From Phycisphaerales bacterium (lineage in GTDB: Bacteria > Planctomycetota > Phycisphaerae > Phycisphaerales > UBA1924): a DNA stretch of 64,000 nucleotides. The stretch lies in NCBI GenBank assembly GCA_016699835.1, contig CP064987.1, forward strand, positions 2,046,001 to 2,110,000. The letters are read 5' to 3'. Under the pieces are notes generated by a model. The model made no database searches. It was not told where the DNA came from and saw nothing but the letters and a program-made list of their open reading frames with translations. The position numbers and the translations under genes are program-made. Below are positions 16,195 to 26,037 of the stretch, piece by piece. How positions within the stretch are numbered: position 1 is the first letter of the stretch; every line of letters begins with the position of its first letter.

Positions 16195-17817
16195 TCACGC
16201 CGGCGGCGCTTCGGACGGGTCGGCCCGCATGTAGAGCGCCTCGAACTTCGTGAGGCGCGAGCCGGGCTTCAGGGCGTGAGCGCCGCCGAAGGTGCACAAG
16301 TCACCCAGTGTCGCGCCCGACGTGGGTGTGCAACCCCACGCCTGCCATAGCGAGGGCACGCGCTCGATGAGCGCCTCCGACAGCAGGACGCTCGCCACGC
16401 GCACGGCCTCGGCACAGGTGTACAGGATCGTCGCGAGGTGGGCCTTCGCCGCAGGGTTCTGCTCGAGGGTCTTCGCGAGTTTGAAGGGGGCTGTGGTGTT
16501 GATGTACGAGTCCACGCTTCGCACAAGCGAGATCCCGGCCAGGAGGGCCGACGAGACATCGTGCACGTCGTGCGCCCGCTCGGCCTCACCCAAAGCCTTC
16601 CGCGCGAGCGCCGCGAAGTCGTAGTCGGCGTGATCGTGCGCCGCGTCGCGCGCCGGCATCTCGCCCCCGAAGTACTTCTCGATCATGTTGGAGACACGGC
16701 TCGCGCAGTTTCCGATGCCGTTCGCCAGGTCCGCGTTGTAAACCTCGACAAACTTCGCGTGGCTGAAGTCCGCGTCGGTGCTCCCCAGGGGGCCCTGTGT
16801 CAGCAGATACCACCGCACCGCGTCGAGTCCAAACTTCGCCGCATACGCCTCGAGCACCTCGATCGTCACGAAGTTGCCCAGAGACTTGGACATCTTCTTG
16901 CCCTCGCGCACCCAGTACGCGTGGCAGTAGACGGTCTTCGGGAGTTCCACAAACGCGAAGCGCCCGCCGCAGTCCTGGAGCGCCATCAGCATCGCCGGCC
17001 AGATGACGGCGTGGAACCACAGGATGTCCTTGGCGATGAAGTGCACGTCCGCCGGCCAGAACGCGCGCCGCTCGTCGGTGTCCACGACGCTCAAGTAGTT
17101 GAAGAGCGCGTCGATCCACACATAGATCCGGTGGGCCTCGTCGCCGGGGACGCGGATGCCGAACTGCGTCGCCGGGTCGTCGGTCACGGGCCGGCTCACG
17201 GGCACGTCGTTCAATCCCTGGCGCAACCGCCCGCGCACCTCGTTGAAGCGCGCCTCGGGCTCCACGAACGTCGCATTCTGGTTGAACAGTGTTTCAAGCC
17301 GCGTCTGGTACGCGCTCAGTTTGAAGAAGTAGCACGCCTCGCTCCGCTTCACGAGCGGCTTGCCCGTCACCGGGCTCTTGTATCCCGCCTCTTTCGCGAC
17401 CGTCTCGGTGAGATATTCCTCCTGGTTCTCGTCGTACCACCCCTCATAGGTCCCCTTGTAGATCGCGCCGGACTTCATGAGAGCCGTGACATATTCCGTC
17501 ACACGCATCTTGTGCCGGTCCTGCGTCGTGCGGATGAAGTCGTCGTTGGAGGCCTTGATGAAGCGGAAGGCGCGCTCGAACTCGGCGGCGTTGCGATCGG
17601 CCCACTGGATCGCCGCCATGCCGTGGGAGGCTGCTGACGTTACCACCTTGTCCGCGTGCTCGTCGGTCCCGGTGAGGAAGAAGACCTTGCCCGCCGCGCC
17701 CAGGCGCAGTCGGGCGAGCCTCGCGTCGGCGTCGGCCACGAGCGTGGTGTAGCAATGTCCGATATGAGGCCGATCATTGACGTAGTAGATCGGCGTGGTG
17801 ACGTAGTGCTTGCCCAT
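16195..17817 (-). CDS. metG: methionyl-tRNA synthetase
   Basis: A 540-aa class I aminoacyl-tRNA synthetase charging tRNA-Met. The HIGH motif is in NDRPHIGHCYTTLVADADAR near residue 20, and KMSKS in REGKKMSKSLGNFV near 300. GTDEHADKV and WIDALFNYLSV fit the Met family. The connective-peptide region reads YEGWYDENQEEYLTE where many MetRS have a Cys-containing zinc knuckle, so this is a zinc-knuckle-less form. The C-terminal anticodon domain follows, and there is no C-terminal tRNA-binding EMAP domain. The ATG at 17817 fits the family start (MGKHYVTTPIYYVND). It is convergent with the ketosynthase gene, 23 bp away. Confidence 0.96.
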   Translation of the reverse strand: MGKHYVTTPIYYVNDRPHIGHCYTTLVADADARLARLRLGAAGKVFFLTGTDEHADKVVTSAASHGMAAIQWADRNAAEFERAFRFIKASNDDFIRTTQDRHKMRVTEYVTALMKSGAIYKGTYEGWYDENQEEYLTETVAKEAGYKSPVTGKPLVKRSEACYFFKLSAYQTRLETLFNQNATFVEPEARFNEVRGRLRQGLNDVPVSRPVTDDPATQFGIRVPGDEAHRIYVWIDALFNYLSVVDTDERRAFWPADVHFIAKDILWFHAVIWPAMLMALQDCGGRFAFVELPKTVYCHAYWVREGKKMSKSLGNFVTIEVLEAYAAKFGLDAVRWYLLTQGPLGSTDADFSHAKFVEVYNADLANGIGNCASRVSNMIEKYFGGEMPARDAAHDHADYDFAALARKALGEAERAHDVHDVSSALLAGISLVRSVDSYINTTAPFKLAKTLEQNPAAKAHLATILYTCAEAVRVASVLLSEALIERVPSLWQAWGCTPTSGATLGDLCTFGGAHALKPGSRLTKFEALYMRADPSEAPPA

Positions 17818-17954
17818 GACGCGGAGTTTACGCAGGGCCCGCGTTCGCACCATGATCGGGGCGGGCGGCGTGGCGCGACCCCGGTGCCGCCTCACCTCGT
17901 ACGATTCATGATCCCGGGCGGCGATCGGCCGACCATGCGGACCGGAGCGATGCC

Positions 17955-19622
17955 ATGAAGAATCGACGGGCAGGACAGATGACACGCGTGGCCGTAGTGT
18001 GCGCCGGGCTGGCGATGGGCTCGTCGGCCTTCGCCCAGTACGTCTCTCAGAACGCCACAGGCCGTGCACTCGAGCGTGACCTCCGCGTGGGCGGTTCGGG
18101 CAACGCCCCGCGAGCCGATTTCGCCGCCGAGGTCGCCTTCCGCAACGCCATGGTCACGGGCAACGCGCCCGGTGGGCTCTCCCTCCGCTCCAGCGTCAAC
18201 TACAGCGCGCCGGGCGACTTCCGCGACACCCTCGGCGACGCCCAGAACTTCGCCTTCCGCCGCGATTCGATCTCCTCGGGTCTGGGTGGCATGGGCTTCC
18301 GCGGGACCGAAGGGCTTCAGTACCAGTTCTCCGTCGCCACGGGTCTGGGCAACTCCCCCTCAAGGCTCGTCTACGGGCGCGATGTCAACGCGACACCCGT
18401 CGCCGCCACAGGGACGAGTTCCACCGGCGTCCTCAACTCCCAGGCGACCACGCCCTCGTTCGGCGTGAGCGGATGGCAGTCCCCCAGCGGCGCGCTCCGA
18501 TCCACCTCGTCCTACACGGCCAATCGCGCCCTCGCCCCCGTGGTCCTGAGCACCCGCGAATCCGATCAAGGTCAGGTCATCACCGCGACCAGCGGCCTCC
18601 TTGGTGTGAAGTACATCCCCACCGGCGTCACCGCGGCACCGCTCATCCCCGAGCCGCTGCGAACACTCGGAGAACAGCCACGCGAAGCCCCGATCCCGGG
18701 CGCTGGCTCCGAGAGTGCCGTCCTGCCCGCGACGGAACGGCCCATCTCGAGTGGATACGAGCAGTTCCGAGCCCGTCTCGACAACTTCGCCGGGACACAG
18801 CGCGCGACCAGGCCCGCGACGAGTGAGTTGCCCAAGGCCACGCCGACCGACGATCCATCGAAGAGCGATCGCCCGGCTCCGGGCGCGACGTCGGACGATC
18901 GCGACGCCAGGAGCACTTCCACCCAGGATCGACTCAACGACCTCCGCGACCTGCTCTCGGGGCGCGGCGCGAGCGACGATTCCCGCGCGTCAAAGCCCGG
19001 TGATCCACGCCCCGGCGAGGCAAACACATCCACGCCAGCACTCGACCACGACCTCCTCGGCGTGATCCGCAAGGCCGGCGAGGATCGCACCACGAGCCTC
19101 TCGGGATCGACACTCTCCACCGCCGACGCCTATGGCCGGGCCCTCAAGGACGCCGAGGACAAGATGCGCGAACGACGTTACCTCGACGCCGAGGAGAAGT
19201 TCTCCCTCGCCCTCCAGATTCGCCGGGGCGACATCTCGGCGATGGCGGGACGGATCAACTCCCAACTCGCTGCGGGGCTCCTCCTCTCCGCCTCCGTCAA
19301 TCTCAAAACGCTCATCACCGAGCACCCCGAGGCCATCGGGATGCGCTTCGGTGAGGCGCTCATGCCCGACCAGGCGCGCCAGACCGAACTCCTCCAACTC
19401 CTTCGATCCAACCTCACCGAGTCGTCCGGGATCACCCAGCGCCTCCCCCGTGAGTCGGCCCTGCTCCAGGCGTACCTCGGCTACCAGCGAAATGACGAAC
19501 CGGCCATCCGCGAAGGACTCATCCTCCTCCGCCGTGAGACCAGGAACCAGAACGAGAACACTCTCTGGATCGACGTCCTTGAGGGCGTCTGGTTGGCCAA
19601 TCCGAGTCCTGCAAACCCTTGA
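17955..19622 (+). CDS. secreted protein with TPR-like C-terminus
   Basis: A 555-aa predicted exported protein. The signal peptide spans about 1-27 (VCAGLAMGSSAFAQ). The middle (about 30-230) is Ser/Gly/Thr/Asn-rich and beta-prone, with FRDTLGDAQNFAFRRDSIS. A Pro/Thr/Asp/Ser-rich linker (about 235-370) follows. The C-terminal part is helical and TPR-like: AYGRALKDAEDKMRERRYL, AEEKFSLALQIRRGDISA, and further helices. The ATG has GGAG at good spacing. The family is not recognised. Its downstream neighbour is a signalling phosphatase on the same strand, 124 bp away. Confidence 0.8.
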   Translation: MKNRRAGQMTRVAVVCAGLAMGSSAFAQYVSQNATGRALERDLRVGGSGNAPRADFAAEVAFRNAMVTGNAPGGLSLRSSVNYSAPGDFRDTLGDAQNFAFRRDSISSGLGGMGFRGTEGLQYQFSVATGLGNSPSRLVYGRDVNATPVAATGTSSTGVLNSQATTPSFGVSGWQSPSGALRSTSSYTANRALAPVVLSTRESDQGQVITATSGLLGVKYIPTGVTAAPLIPEPLRTLGEQPREAPIPGAGSESAVLPATERPISSGYEQFRARLDNFAGTQRATRPATSELPKATPTDDPSKSDRPAPGATSDDRDARSTSTQDRLNDLRDLLSGRGASDDSRASKPGDPRPGEANTSTPALDHDLLGVIRKAGEDRTTSLSGSTLSTADAYGRALKDAEDKMRERRYLDAEEKFSLALQIRRGDISAMAGRINSQLAAGLLLSASVNLKTLITEHPEAIGMRFGEALMPDQARQTELLQLLRSNLTESSGITQRLPRESALLQAYLGYQRNDEPAIREGLILLRRETRNQNENTLWIDVLEGVWLANPSPANP

Positions 19623-19746
19623 CTCGCCCTGGAACACCCGCCTCGCCAGTGGGGGAGTTTCGACCTAATATCCCCCGAATCACTCCGAGGCCGCATGGGC
19701 GTTGGACCAGGTGGGATGGGGGGGGTGGTGGGGAGGGGTACTCGAC

Positions 19747-21540
19747 GTGAGCATGCCGGGCGATCAATCTGTGGCGCAAGATGCTTCAGGTAAAGACATT
19801 GCGACGGTTTCGCTCTCTCGCAGCCTCGTTCCGGGCCTGCCTGTCGATCGCCCCCTGACGATCGTCGATTTCTTGACCGATGGCTCACTCGCCGCGCTTT
19901 GCCAGGAACTCACCCGCCTCTCGGGCGTGGTGGTCCAACTCCGCGATGCCTCTGGCCGGCTCATCGAGCGTGATCTTCCCACCACCCCAGGACATGGCGC
20001 GTGGCGTCTCAATGATGCGGCAACCTCACCTCCCATCGAGCCGGGGTCGATCGAGATCCCACTCCTCCTTGATGAGGCGCCCATTGGCACGATCGTCATG
20101 GGCCCGGGCAACCCCGCCCTCCCCGACGATGCGCGACAGGTTCTCCAGCGTGCCCTGGTCCTCCTCACGCGCACGGCCTCTGAACTCTGCGAGCACGAAC
20201 TCGAGTTGCGTCACCGATTGAAGGAAGTCGGCGCGATCTACAAGGTCAGTTCGATGCTCGCGCGGGCCGTCGGAGCCGAGCGCGTCCTCGAGACCGCCCT
20301 CGAGTCCGTACTCGACGCGATGGAACTCGACGCGGGCGCGATCATGCTCCTCAAGCAGGACGAGGACGGCTCACGCCACCATCCCGATGCGCAGGAGGAC
20401 GAGAACGATCTCTACATGGCCGCCTCGCGCAATCTCTCGCGCGAGTGGATCACCTGGAACCAACCGCTCAGCCGAGGCCGGGCCTTCGACCGTGTCGCGC
20501 TCAACGGCGAGGTCGTTGTCTCCGAGGATCTCGCGCACGATCCGCGAGTTCTCATCCCCGATCGAGTCGCGAAGGAGGGTCTCGGCGCCACGATCCAGTG
20601 TGGCCTGATCTTCCAGGAGCGCCCCATCGGCGTGATCCGCTTGTATTCGCGACAACCGCGTGAGTTCAGCGAGGAAGACCGGCGCCTGCTCCGCTCCATC
20701 GCCCATCAGGCCGCCGTCGCCGTCGAGCAGGCTAGGCTCCTCCAGTTCGAGCGCGAGGAGCAGCGCATCCAGCGCCAACTCCAACTCGCCGCCGACGTCC
20801 AGCGTCGCATGCTCGCCCACAAGCCGCCGGACATGCGCGGCGTCGAGATCGCCGTGCGCTACCAGCCCTCCTTCGAACTCGGGGGCGACTTCTACGACTT
20901 CATCAATCTCAACGGGCACATGGGCGTCGTCATCGGCGACGTCGTGGGCAAGGGCATCCCCGCCGCCCTGCTCATGTCCGCCGTCCGCGCCAGCCTCCGC
21001 GCCCACGTCCAGCGCACCTATGACCTCGACGACGTCGTCTCCAAGGTCAACGTCGCCCTCTGTCACGACACGATGGACAACGAGTTCGCGTCGCTGTGGT
21101 ACGGCGTGATCGACCCCGCCACCTGGCGGCTCACCTACTGCTCCGCAGGGCACGAGCCGACCTTCGTCGTCCGTGCGCCAGCCCATCGACCCCCGAGCAA
21201 AGCCGACATCGACGAGCTCGGCGTCGGCGGCATGGTCGTCGGCGTCGATCCCTCCCAGCGATACCAGCGCGCCATCTGCGACCTCCGCCCGCGTGACTTC
21301 ATCGTCGCCTACACCGACGGCGTTCCCGACACGCTCAACTTCTCGGGCGAGCGCTTCGGCAAGAAACGCCTCCACGAGGCCGTCCTCACCGCCCTCAAGA
21401 ACACGCCCGACGCCACCGCCGCGCATGTCCTCGAGCGCATCGTCTGGGAGCAGCGCCAGTTCGCGGGCCTGAACACGCGCCCCGACGACGCCACCATCAT
21501 CGTGATCCGCATCGGCGACGAGGCCGCCCGCCGCGCCTAG
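19747..21540 (+). CDS. GAF plus PP2C (RsbU/SpoIIE-like) phosphatase
   Basis: A 597-aa cytoplasmic signalling phosphatase expected to dephosphorylate a serine-phosphorylated anti-anti-sigma-type protein. An N-terminal sensory region (about 30-150) contains LCQELTRLSGVVVQLRDASG. A GAF domain follows (about 157-333), then a coiled linker and the PP2C domain (342-595) with metal-binding aspartates in GGDFYDF, IGDVVGKGIPAALLMSA and AYTDGVPD, plus YCSAGHEPT. The GTG at 19747 is favoured by GGGAGGGG at 19731-19738; an ATG at 19753 is the alternative. No anti-sigma factor or STAS protein is adjacent, so the target is unknown. Confidence 0.88.
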   Translation: MSMPGDQSVAQDASGKDIATVSLSRSLVPGLPVDRPLTIVDFLTDGSLAALCQELTRLSGVVVQLRDASGRLIERDLPTTPGHGAWRLNDAATSPPIEPGSIEIPLLLDEAPIGTIVMGPGNPALPDDARQVLQRALVLLTRTASELCEHELELRHRLKEVGAIYKVSSMLARAVGAERVLETALESVLDAMELDAGAIMLLKQDEDGSRHHPDAQEDENDLYMAASRNLSREWITWNQPLSRGRAFDRVALNGEVVVSEDLAHDPRVLIPDRVAKEGLGATIQCGLIFQERPIGVIRLYSRQPREFSEEDRRLLRSIAHQAAVAVEQARLLQFEREEQRIQRQLQLAADVQRRMLAHKPPDMRGVEIAVRYQPSFELGGDFYDFINLNGHMGVVIGDVVGKGIPAALLMSAVRASLRAHVQRTYDLDDVVSKVNVALCHDTMDNEFASLWYGVIDPATWRLTYCSAGHEPTFVVRAPAHRPPSKADIDELGVGGMVVGVDPSQRYQRAICDLRPRDFIVAYTDGVPDTLNFSGERFGKKRLHEAVLTALKNTPDATAAHVLERIVWEQRQFAGLNTRPDDATIIVIRIGDEAARRA

Positions 21541-22388
21541 CCGCCGACCGGATTCGTCACAAACTGCACGCTGATCGGCTCGACGTGGCGCACGCGCCAC
21601 TCGCCGCCCTCGAGCCGGAGATCCAATCGCCACCAACTGAAGTGGGCAATCGTGCCATCTCTCGCGGGCACCGCCCGGATCTTCACCTGCACCACGCCCA
21701 CCTCGGGCCCCGCCTGGCTCGCCTGCAACTCCTCGATGCTCCACGACGAGAGGCGGAACTCCCCATCGCCGAATCGCTTCGATGCCTCGTCGATGATCCG
21801 GTCGCGGTCGACCTCGATCGGGAAGAGCCACGCCCGCATCGTCGCGTCGCTCGTCAACCGTTCGCCCATGCCCGTCGCATCCCCGGCCGCGACGGCCGCC
21901 ACCAGGGCGCGGGCCGACTGGTCGATCTTCTCACGCGGAGTCGTGACGGCCTCCGAAGCGAGAAACACGCCGCCGGCCACCAGTCCGCTCACCAGGAACG
22001 CCATCAGGGCGGCACGCCCCTTCCCGCGACCATTGAGCACCATCGCCAGCACCACACCCGCCACGAGTGCCAGCGCCACCACAATCCACGGTTGCTCGAA
22101 GAGATTGTGCTGCACGATCGACGGCGAGGGTAGTGGCGTTGGCACGGTCAACCCCGTCCCTGGGAGTTGCCCTTGCGCGACGCCAGCGCAGCCCATGCCG
22201 ATCGCCGCGCACACCCCGCGCGTCCAGGCGCAACTGATTCCCCGCCAGTGACCCGCGACCGATTCTCCCCCCGCATCGCCGGTTCCGCCGATGGAGAGTT
22301 GATGAGCCTGAGCGCCCCGGCACGCATCCTGCGAGGCGTTGGTCGCCGGTTCTTTCACTGTTCGCCCGCTTTCGATTGACCTTGCCAT
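21537..22388 (-). CDS. hypothetical two-helix membrane protein
   Basis: A 283-aa protein. The first 50 residues look disordered. A signal-like hydrophobic stretch (WTRGVCAAIGMGCAGVAQG) is followed by two transmembrane helices (WIVVALALVAGVVLAMVL and AALMAFLVSGLVAGGVFLA). The C-terminal domain (about 150-283) has an NTF2/SnoaL-like look: helices, then strands with WWRLDLRLEGGEWRVRHVE. The start is uncertain; the ATG at 22388 shares a CATG palindrome with the opposite-strand start at 22387, and an internal start nearer the signal-like stretch is possible. Its end overlaps the phosphatase stop by four bases (convergent). Function is unknown. Confidence 0.7.
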   Translation of the reverse strand: MARSIESGRTVKEPATNASQDACRGAQAHQLSIGGTGDAGGESVAGHWRGISCAWTRGVCAAIGMGCAGVAQGQLPGTGLTVPTPLPSPSIVQHNLFEQPWIVVALALVAGVVLAMVLNGRGKGRAALMAFLVSGLVAGGVFLASEAVTTPREKIDQSARALVAAVAAGDATGMGERLTSDATMRAWLFPIEVDRDRIIDEASKRFGDGEFRLSSWSIEELQASQAGPEVGVVQVKIRAVPARDGTIAHFSWWRLDLRLEGGEWRVRHVEPISVQFVTNPVGG

Positions 22389-25300
22389 GTCCACGACTCC
22401 CGATCAAGCCCTCGTGAGGCCCGATCTTGTGCCGAGCCTCGACACGCTCGAACGCAATCTCCGCGCCCTCTCGATCCATTCGCCGGTCGCCGCCCGTGCG
22501 GTTGCCGCGAGTTTGCCCCATCCCGAAGTCCAGTGGATACTCGCGGCCGACTCTGGCGTGACCGGCGTGTTACCCGCCGCCTCCGGTCGCCTCGTGCGTC
22601 TTTCGAGCCTGGTCGATCCGATCGCCGAGGGAGAGGAGTTCGCGAGCACCTTCGATCCCTTCATCCACGCGGCCGCCGCCGTCGCCGGGTTCGCCTGTGG
22701 GCACCACGTCCGCGCCTTGCTCGACCGCGTCGGAAAGGGCGGCATGGTCATCGCCTTCGAGCCGGATGTCTCGCTCCTGCGCTCGCTCTTTGAGCACGTC
22801 GATCTCTCGGCCTGGCTGGCGCACCCGATGCTGCGCGTGGTGGTTGAGGCCGACGCCTCCTCCGTCGCCGCCGCCGCCACGCGCGCCGAGGCGATCCTTG
22901 GCCTGGGCACGCGCCTGCTCACCCATCTTCCCAGCAAGTTGCGCCTGGGCGAGTCCGTCGCCGACTTTGATCGCGCCCTTGCCGCGACCGTCTCCGCCGT
23001 GCGCACCAACGTCGTCACGACGCTCGTCCAGTGCGAGACAACGCTTCGAAATCTCCTCCAGAACGCCGATCACTACGCGACACGCCCGGGCATCGCCGAC
23101 CTCGCCGACGTCCATGCCGCCCGCCCCGCGATCGTTGTCGCCGCCGGCCCCAGCCTCGCGCGGAACATCCATCTCCTGAAGGATCCAACCCTCCGCGAGC
23201 GCGTCGTCATCATCGCCGCCCAGACCGTGCTCAAGACGCTCCTCCGCGAGGGGATCAGGCCGCACTTCGTGACGGCTCTCGATCACCACGAGATCAGCCG
23301 GCGCTTCTACGAGGGCCTCACCGCCGACGACGTCGAGGGCGTCACGCTCGTCGCCGAACCCAAGGTCAACCCCGCCGTCATCCAGGCCTATCCAGGCGAG
23401 ATCCGATTCGTCCGCGATGAACTCCTCGACCTGGTTCTTGGAGAGGCGCTCGCGAGCGACCTCGGCGGCGACGACCCCGCGCGGTCCGTACCCCCCGGCG
23501 CCACCGTCGCCCATCTCTCCTACTCCTTCGCGCGACACATGGGCTGCGACCCCGTCGTGCTCGTGGGCCAGGACCTGGGCTTCACCGATGGGCAGTACTA
23601 CGCCGCCGGCGCCGCGATCCACGGCGTCTGGAGCGCCGAACTCAACGACTTCAACACGCTGGAGATGATGGAGTGGGAACGCATCGTGCGCATGCGATCC
23701 ATGCTCCGCGCCGCGACCGATCACCTGGGTCGGCCCATCTACACCGACGAGCAGATGGCGACATACCTCGTCCAGTTCGAGCGTGACTTTGCCGCCGACG
23801 CCTCGCGAGGCCTGCGCATCATCGACGCGACCGAGGGCGGCGTCAGCAAGCAGCACACGCGCCCCATGCCCCTCGCCGACGCGATCGAGTTCCTCGCTCC
23901 GCGCGACGCCCAGTCGCTCTCGTTCTCGCCGATGCCCACCATCGACCCGCGCGAGCGGGCCCGGCGCCTCCAGGCGCTGCAGCGCCGCGTCGATGCGCTC
24001 CGTGAAGATGTCACGACGCTCGCGTCACGAAGCCGCAGCACCGCGGACCTCCTCCGCGAGATGCTCGATCATCATGCGGACCAGCCCCGCGTCAACCGCC
24101 TCATTGCTCGCGTCGAGACCATCGCTGGCCAGGTCCGTGCCGCCGAGCACGCTTTCCGCCTCGTCGAGTTCCTCAACCAGACCGGCTCGCTCCGCCGCTT
24201 CAGGAACGATCGCCACATCGCCCTGGAGCGGAGCCTCAGCGAACTCGAACGTCAGAAGCGGCGCATCGAGCGCGACATCGACAACGTCACCTGGATCGCC
24301 GACGCCGCCGATCAGGCCAGGTCGATGCTCGGCGACTGCCTCGGCGCGATCGCCGGCGGCCCGCGCGTCACGCGCGATGCCTCCGCCGCCACCCACGCCG
24401 CGTCGACCTCATCCGACGCGACCCAACTCGCGTCGAATCACGCGCCCGACCTCGCCATCGCGTCACGCCCGCGCGTCGCTGTCCTCATCCAGGCCGACAC
24501 GACCGTCGGGGGGCTCGGCCAGCCACGCGATCTCGCCGCCCCCATCGTCCAGGGGCGTCACGCCCTCGCCCTCACGCTCGAACGCCTCGCCCGGTGCTCG
24601 TCTGTCGACACCATCGCGATCGTCACGCCGCAGATCGAGCACGTCCGCCGCCTGACGGCCTCGGTCGAGCCGCTGCTCATCGCCGCCGGCAAACGCCTCA
24701 TCATCGCCGAGGCCGACCAATCGCTTCTGCGTGATCGCCTCCACGCAATGCGAGGCGGGCGCTCGTGGTCGCGCGCCTCGTGGCGCGGCGGCGTCGGACG
24801 GCTCACCGTCTTCGATGAGGTCTGTTGCCCCAAGATCCTCGCCCCCATCGCCCACGAACTCGAACTCGACGCCGCGGTCCTCGTCGGGCCCGATTGGCCC
24901 CTCGTCGATCCCGCGATCATCGACGCCCTCGTCGCCCGCCACGCCGAAAGCCCCGAGCAGCACCCGCTGACTTTCACACAGGCCCCGCCCGGCCTCGCCC
25001 CATGCCTCGTCACGACCGGGCTCCTCGACGAACTCGCCGCGTCCTCGGGTCCGCTCGCGTCCCTGGGCGTGTATCTGGGCTACATCCCCGTGGCGCCCCA
25101 GGCCGACCCGATCGCCCGCAGCGCGTGCGTCTCGATTCCCTCGAGCGTCCGCGATTTGCACCATCGCTTCATCGCCGACGCGGGCCAATCATCCCTCGCC
25201 GCGAGCATCCTTCGCGACCACGCCGGGCGCCACCACGAACTCACCATCGAGTCGATCGCCCGCTGGTGCGCCGAGCACGACGATCAGATCTCGCCCGCGC

Positions 25301-26037
25301 CGCTCCCGCCGATCATCGATCTGCGGCTTGCCGCGCCCGACGTCCCGCCGATCAGCGCCTCGCTCATCGACACGCTCGCGCGAGAGTTGTCGCAGCGTCC
25401 CGACGCCGCCCTCACGCTCCTGGGCGAGCCCGACGCCGCCGATCATCCGCGCCTCGCCGAGATCGTTGAGTATCTCCGCAAGTCCGGCCCGTGGCCCATC
25501 CACGTCCGCACCCGCCTCGTCGATGGCGTCTTCGATGCCGAGCGCCTCGCCCGCCTCGCGCCCGACATCATCAGCATCGACATCCCCGCCACCCACCCGA
25601 GCACCTATCACGCGCTCACCGGCCTCGATGCGCTCGCACAAGTGGAAGAGGGCCTCAACACCCTCGACCGATGGGCCGACGCCCAGGCTCATGCCGCGGG
25701 ATTGCCCCACACATGGATCGTCCCGCGCATGACTCGCCGCGACGCCGTGTACGAACAGATCGAGGGCTTCTATGACATGGGTCTCATGCGCTTCGGCTCG
25801 TGCGTGATCGATCCGCTCCCCGCGCCCATCCCCGGCGAGCGCATCGCGCCGCTTCCGCTTCCCTCTGGCGCCAAGGCCGCGCTCCAGCGCAGCAAACTCG
25901 TCATCGATCCCCTCGGGCACGTCCGCGACGCCTCCGGCACCTTCCTCGGCACACTGGGCACACAACGCCTCTCAACCCTGTACCGTCGCGCCACAACCTC
26001 ACACGAATCCAACATCCCCCTCGCGACGGCGTCATGA
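22387..26037 (+). CDS. Maf/MptE-like glycosyltransferase fused to NTase and SPASM-like domains
   Basis: A 1216-aa multidomain protein. Residues about 60-480 contain the Maf-flagellin glycosylation/MptE-like (DUF115) domain: VVAAGPSLARNIHLLKD, ERVVIIAAQTVLKTLLREG, PHFVTALDHHEISRRFYEG, and DPVVLVGQDLGFTDGQYYA. A coiled-coil follows (about 520-660). Residues about 700-960 resemble a SpsF-type nucleotidyltransferase (RVAVLIQADT, ALALTLERLARC). Residues about 975-1205 look like a radical SAM/SPASM domain, with LLGEPDAADHPRLAEIVEYL and LVIDPLGHVRD...LGTLGTQRLSTLY, but all iron-sulfur cysteines are missing. It is coupled by ATGA to a NeuA-like gene and then NeuB, which points to glycosylation with a nonulosonic acid, perhaps of flagellin. 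No flagellin lies in the window. Confidence 0.88.
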   Translation: MSTTPDQALVRPDLVPSLDTLERNLRALSIHSPVAARAVAASLPHPEVQWILAADSGVTGVLPAASGRLVRLSSLVDPIAEGEEFASTFDPFIHAAAAVAGFACGHHVRALLDRVGKGGMVIAFEPDVSLLRSLFEHVDLSAWLAHPMLRVVVEADASSVAAAATRAEAILGLGTRLLTHLPSKLRLGESVADFDRALAATVSAVRTNVVTTLVQCETTLRNLLQNADHYATRPGIADLADVHAARPAIVVAAGPSLARNIHLLKDPTLRERVVIIAAQTVLKTLLREGIRPHFVTALDHHEISRRFYEGLTADDVEGVTLVAEPKVNPAVIQAYPGEIRFVRDELLDLVLGEALASDLGGDDPARSVPPGATVAHLSYSFARHMGCDPVVLVGQDLGFTDGQYYAAGAAIHGVWSAELNDFNTLEMMEWERIVRMRSMLRAATDHLGRPIYTDEQMATYLVQFERDFAADASRGLRIIDATEGGVSKQHTRPMPLADAIEFLAPRDAQSLSFSPMPTIDPRERARRLQALQRRVDALREDVTTLASRSRSTADLLREMLDHHADQPRVNRLIARVETIAGQVRAAEHAFRLVEFLNQTGSLRRFRNDRHIALERSLSELERQKRRIERDIDNVTWIADAADQARSMLGDCLGAIAGGPRVTRDASAATHAASTSSDATQLASNHAPDLAIASRPRVAVLIQADTTVGGLGQPRDLAAPIVQGRHALALTLERLARCSSVDTIAIVTPQIEHVRRLTASVEPLLIAAGKRLIIAEADQSLLRDRLHAMRGGRSWSRASWRGGVGRLTVFDEVCCPKILAPIAHELELDAAVLVGPDWPLVDPAIIDALVARHAESPEQHPLTFTQAPPGLAPCLVTTGLLDELAASSGPLASLGVYLGYIPVAPQADPIARSACVSIPSSVRDLHHRFIADAGQSSLAASILRDHAGRHHELTIESIARWCAEHDDQISPAPLPPIIDLRLAAPDVPPISASLIDTLARELSQRPDAALTLLGEPDAADHPRLAEIVEYLRKSGPWPIHVRTRLVDGVFDAERLARLAPDIISIDIPATHPSTYHALTGLDALAQVEEGLNTLDRWADAQAHAAGLPHTWIVPRMTRRDAVYEQIEGFYDMGLMRFGSCVIDPLPAPIPGERIAPLPLPSGAKAALQRSKLVIDPLGHVRDASGTFLGTLGTQRLSTLYRRATTSHESNIPLATAS

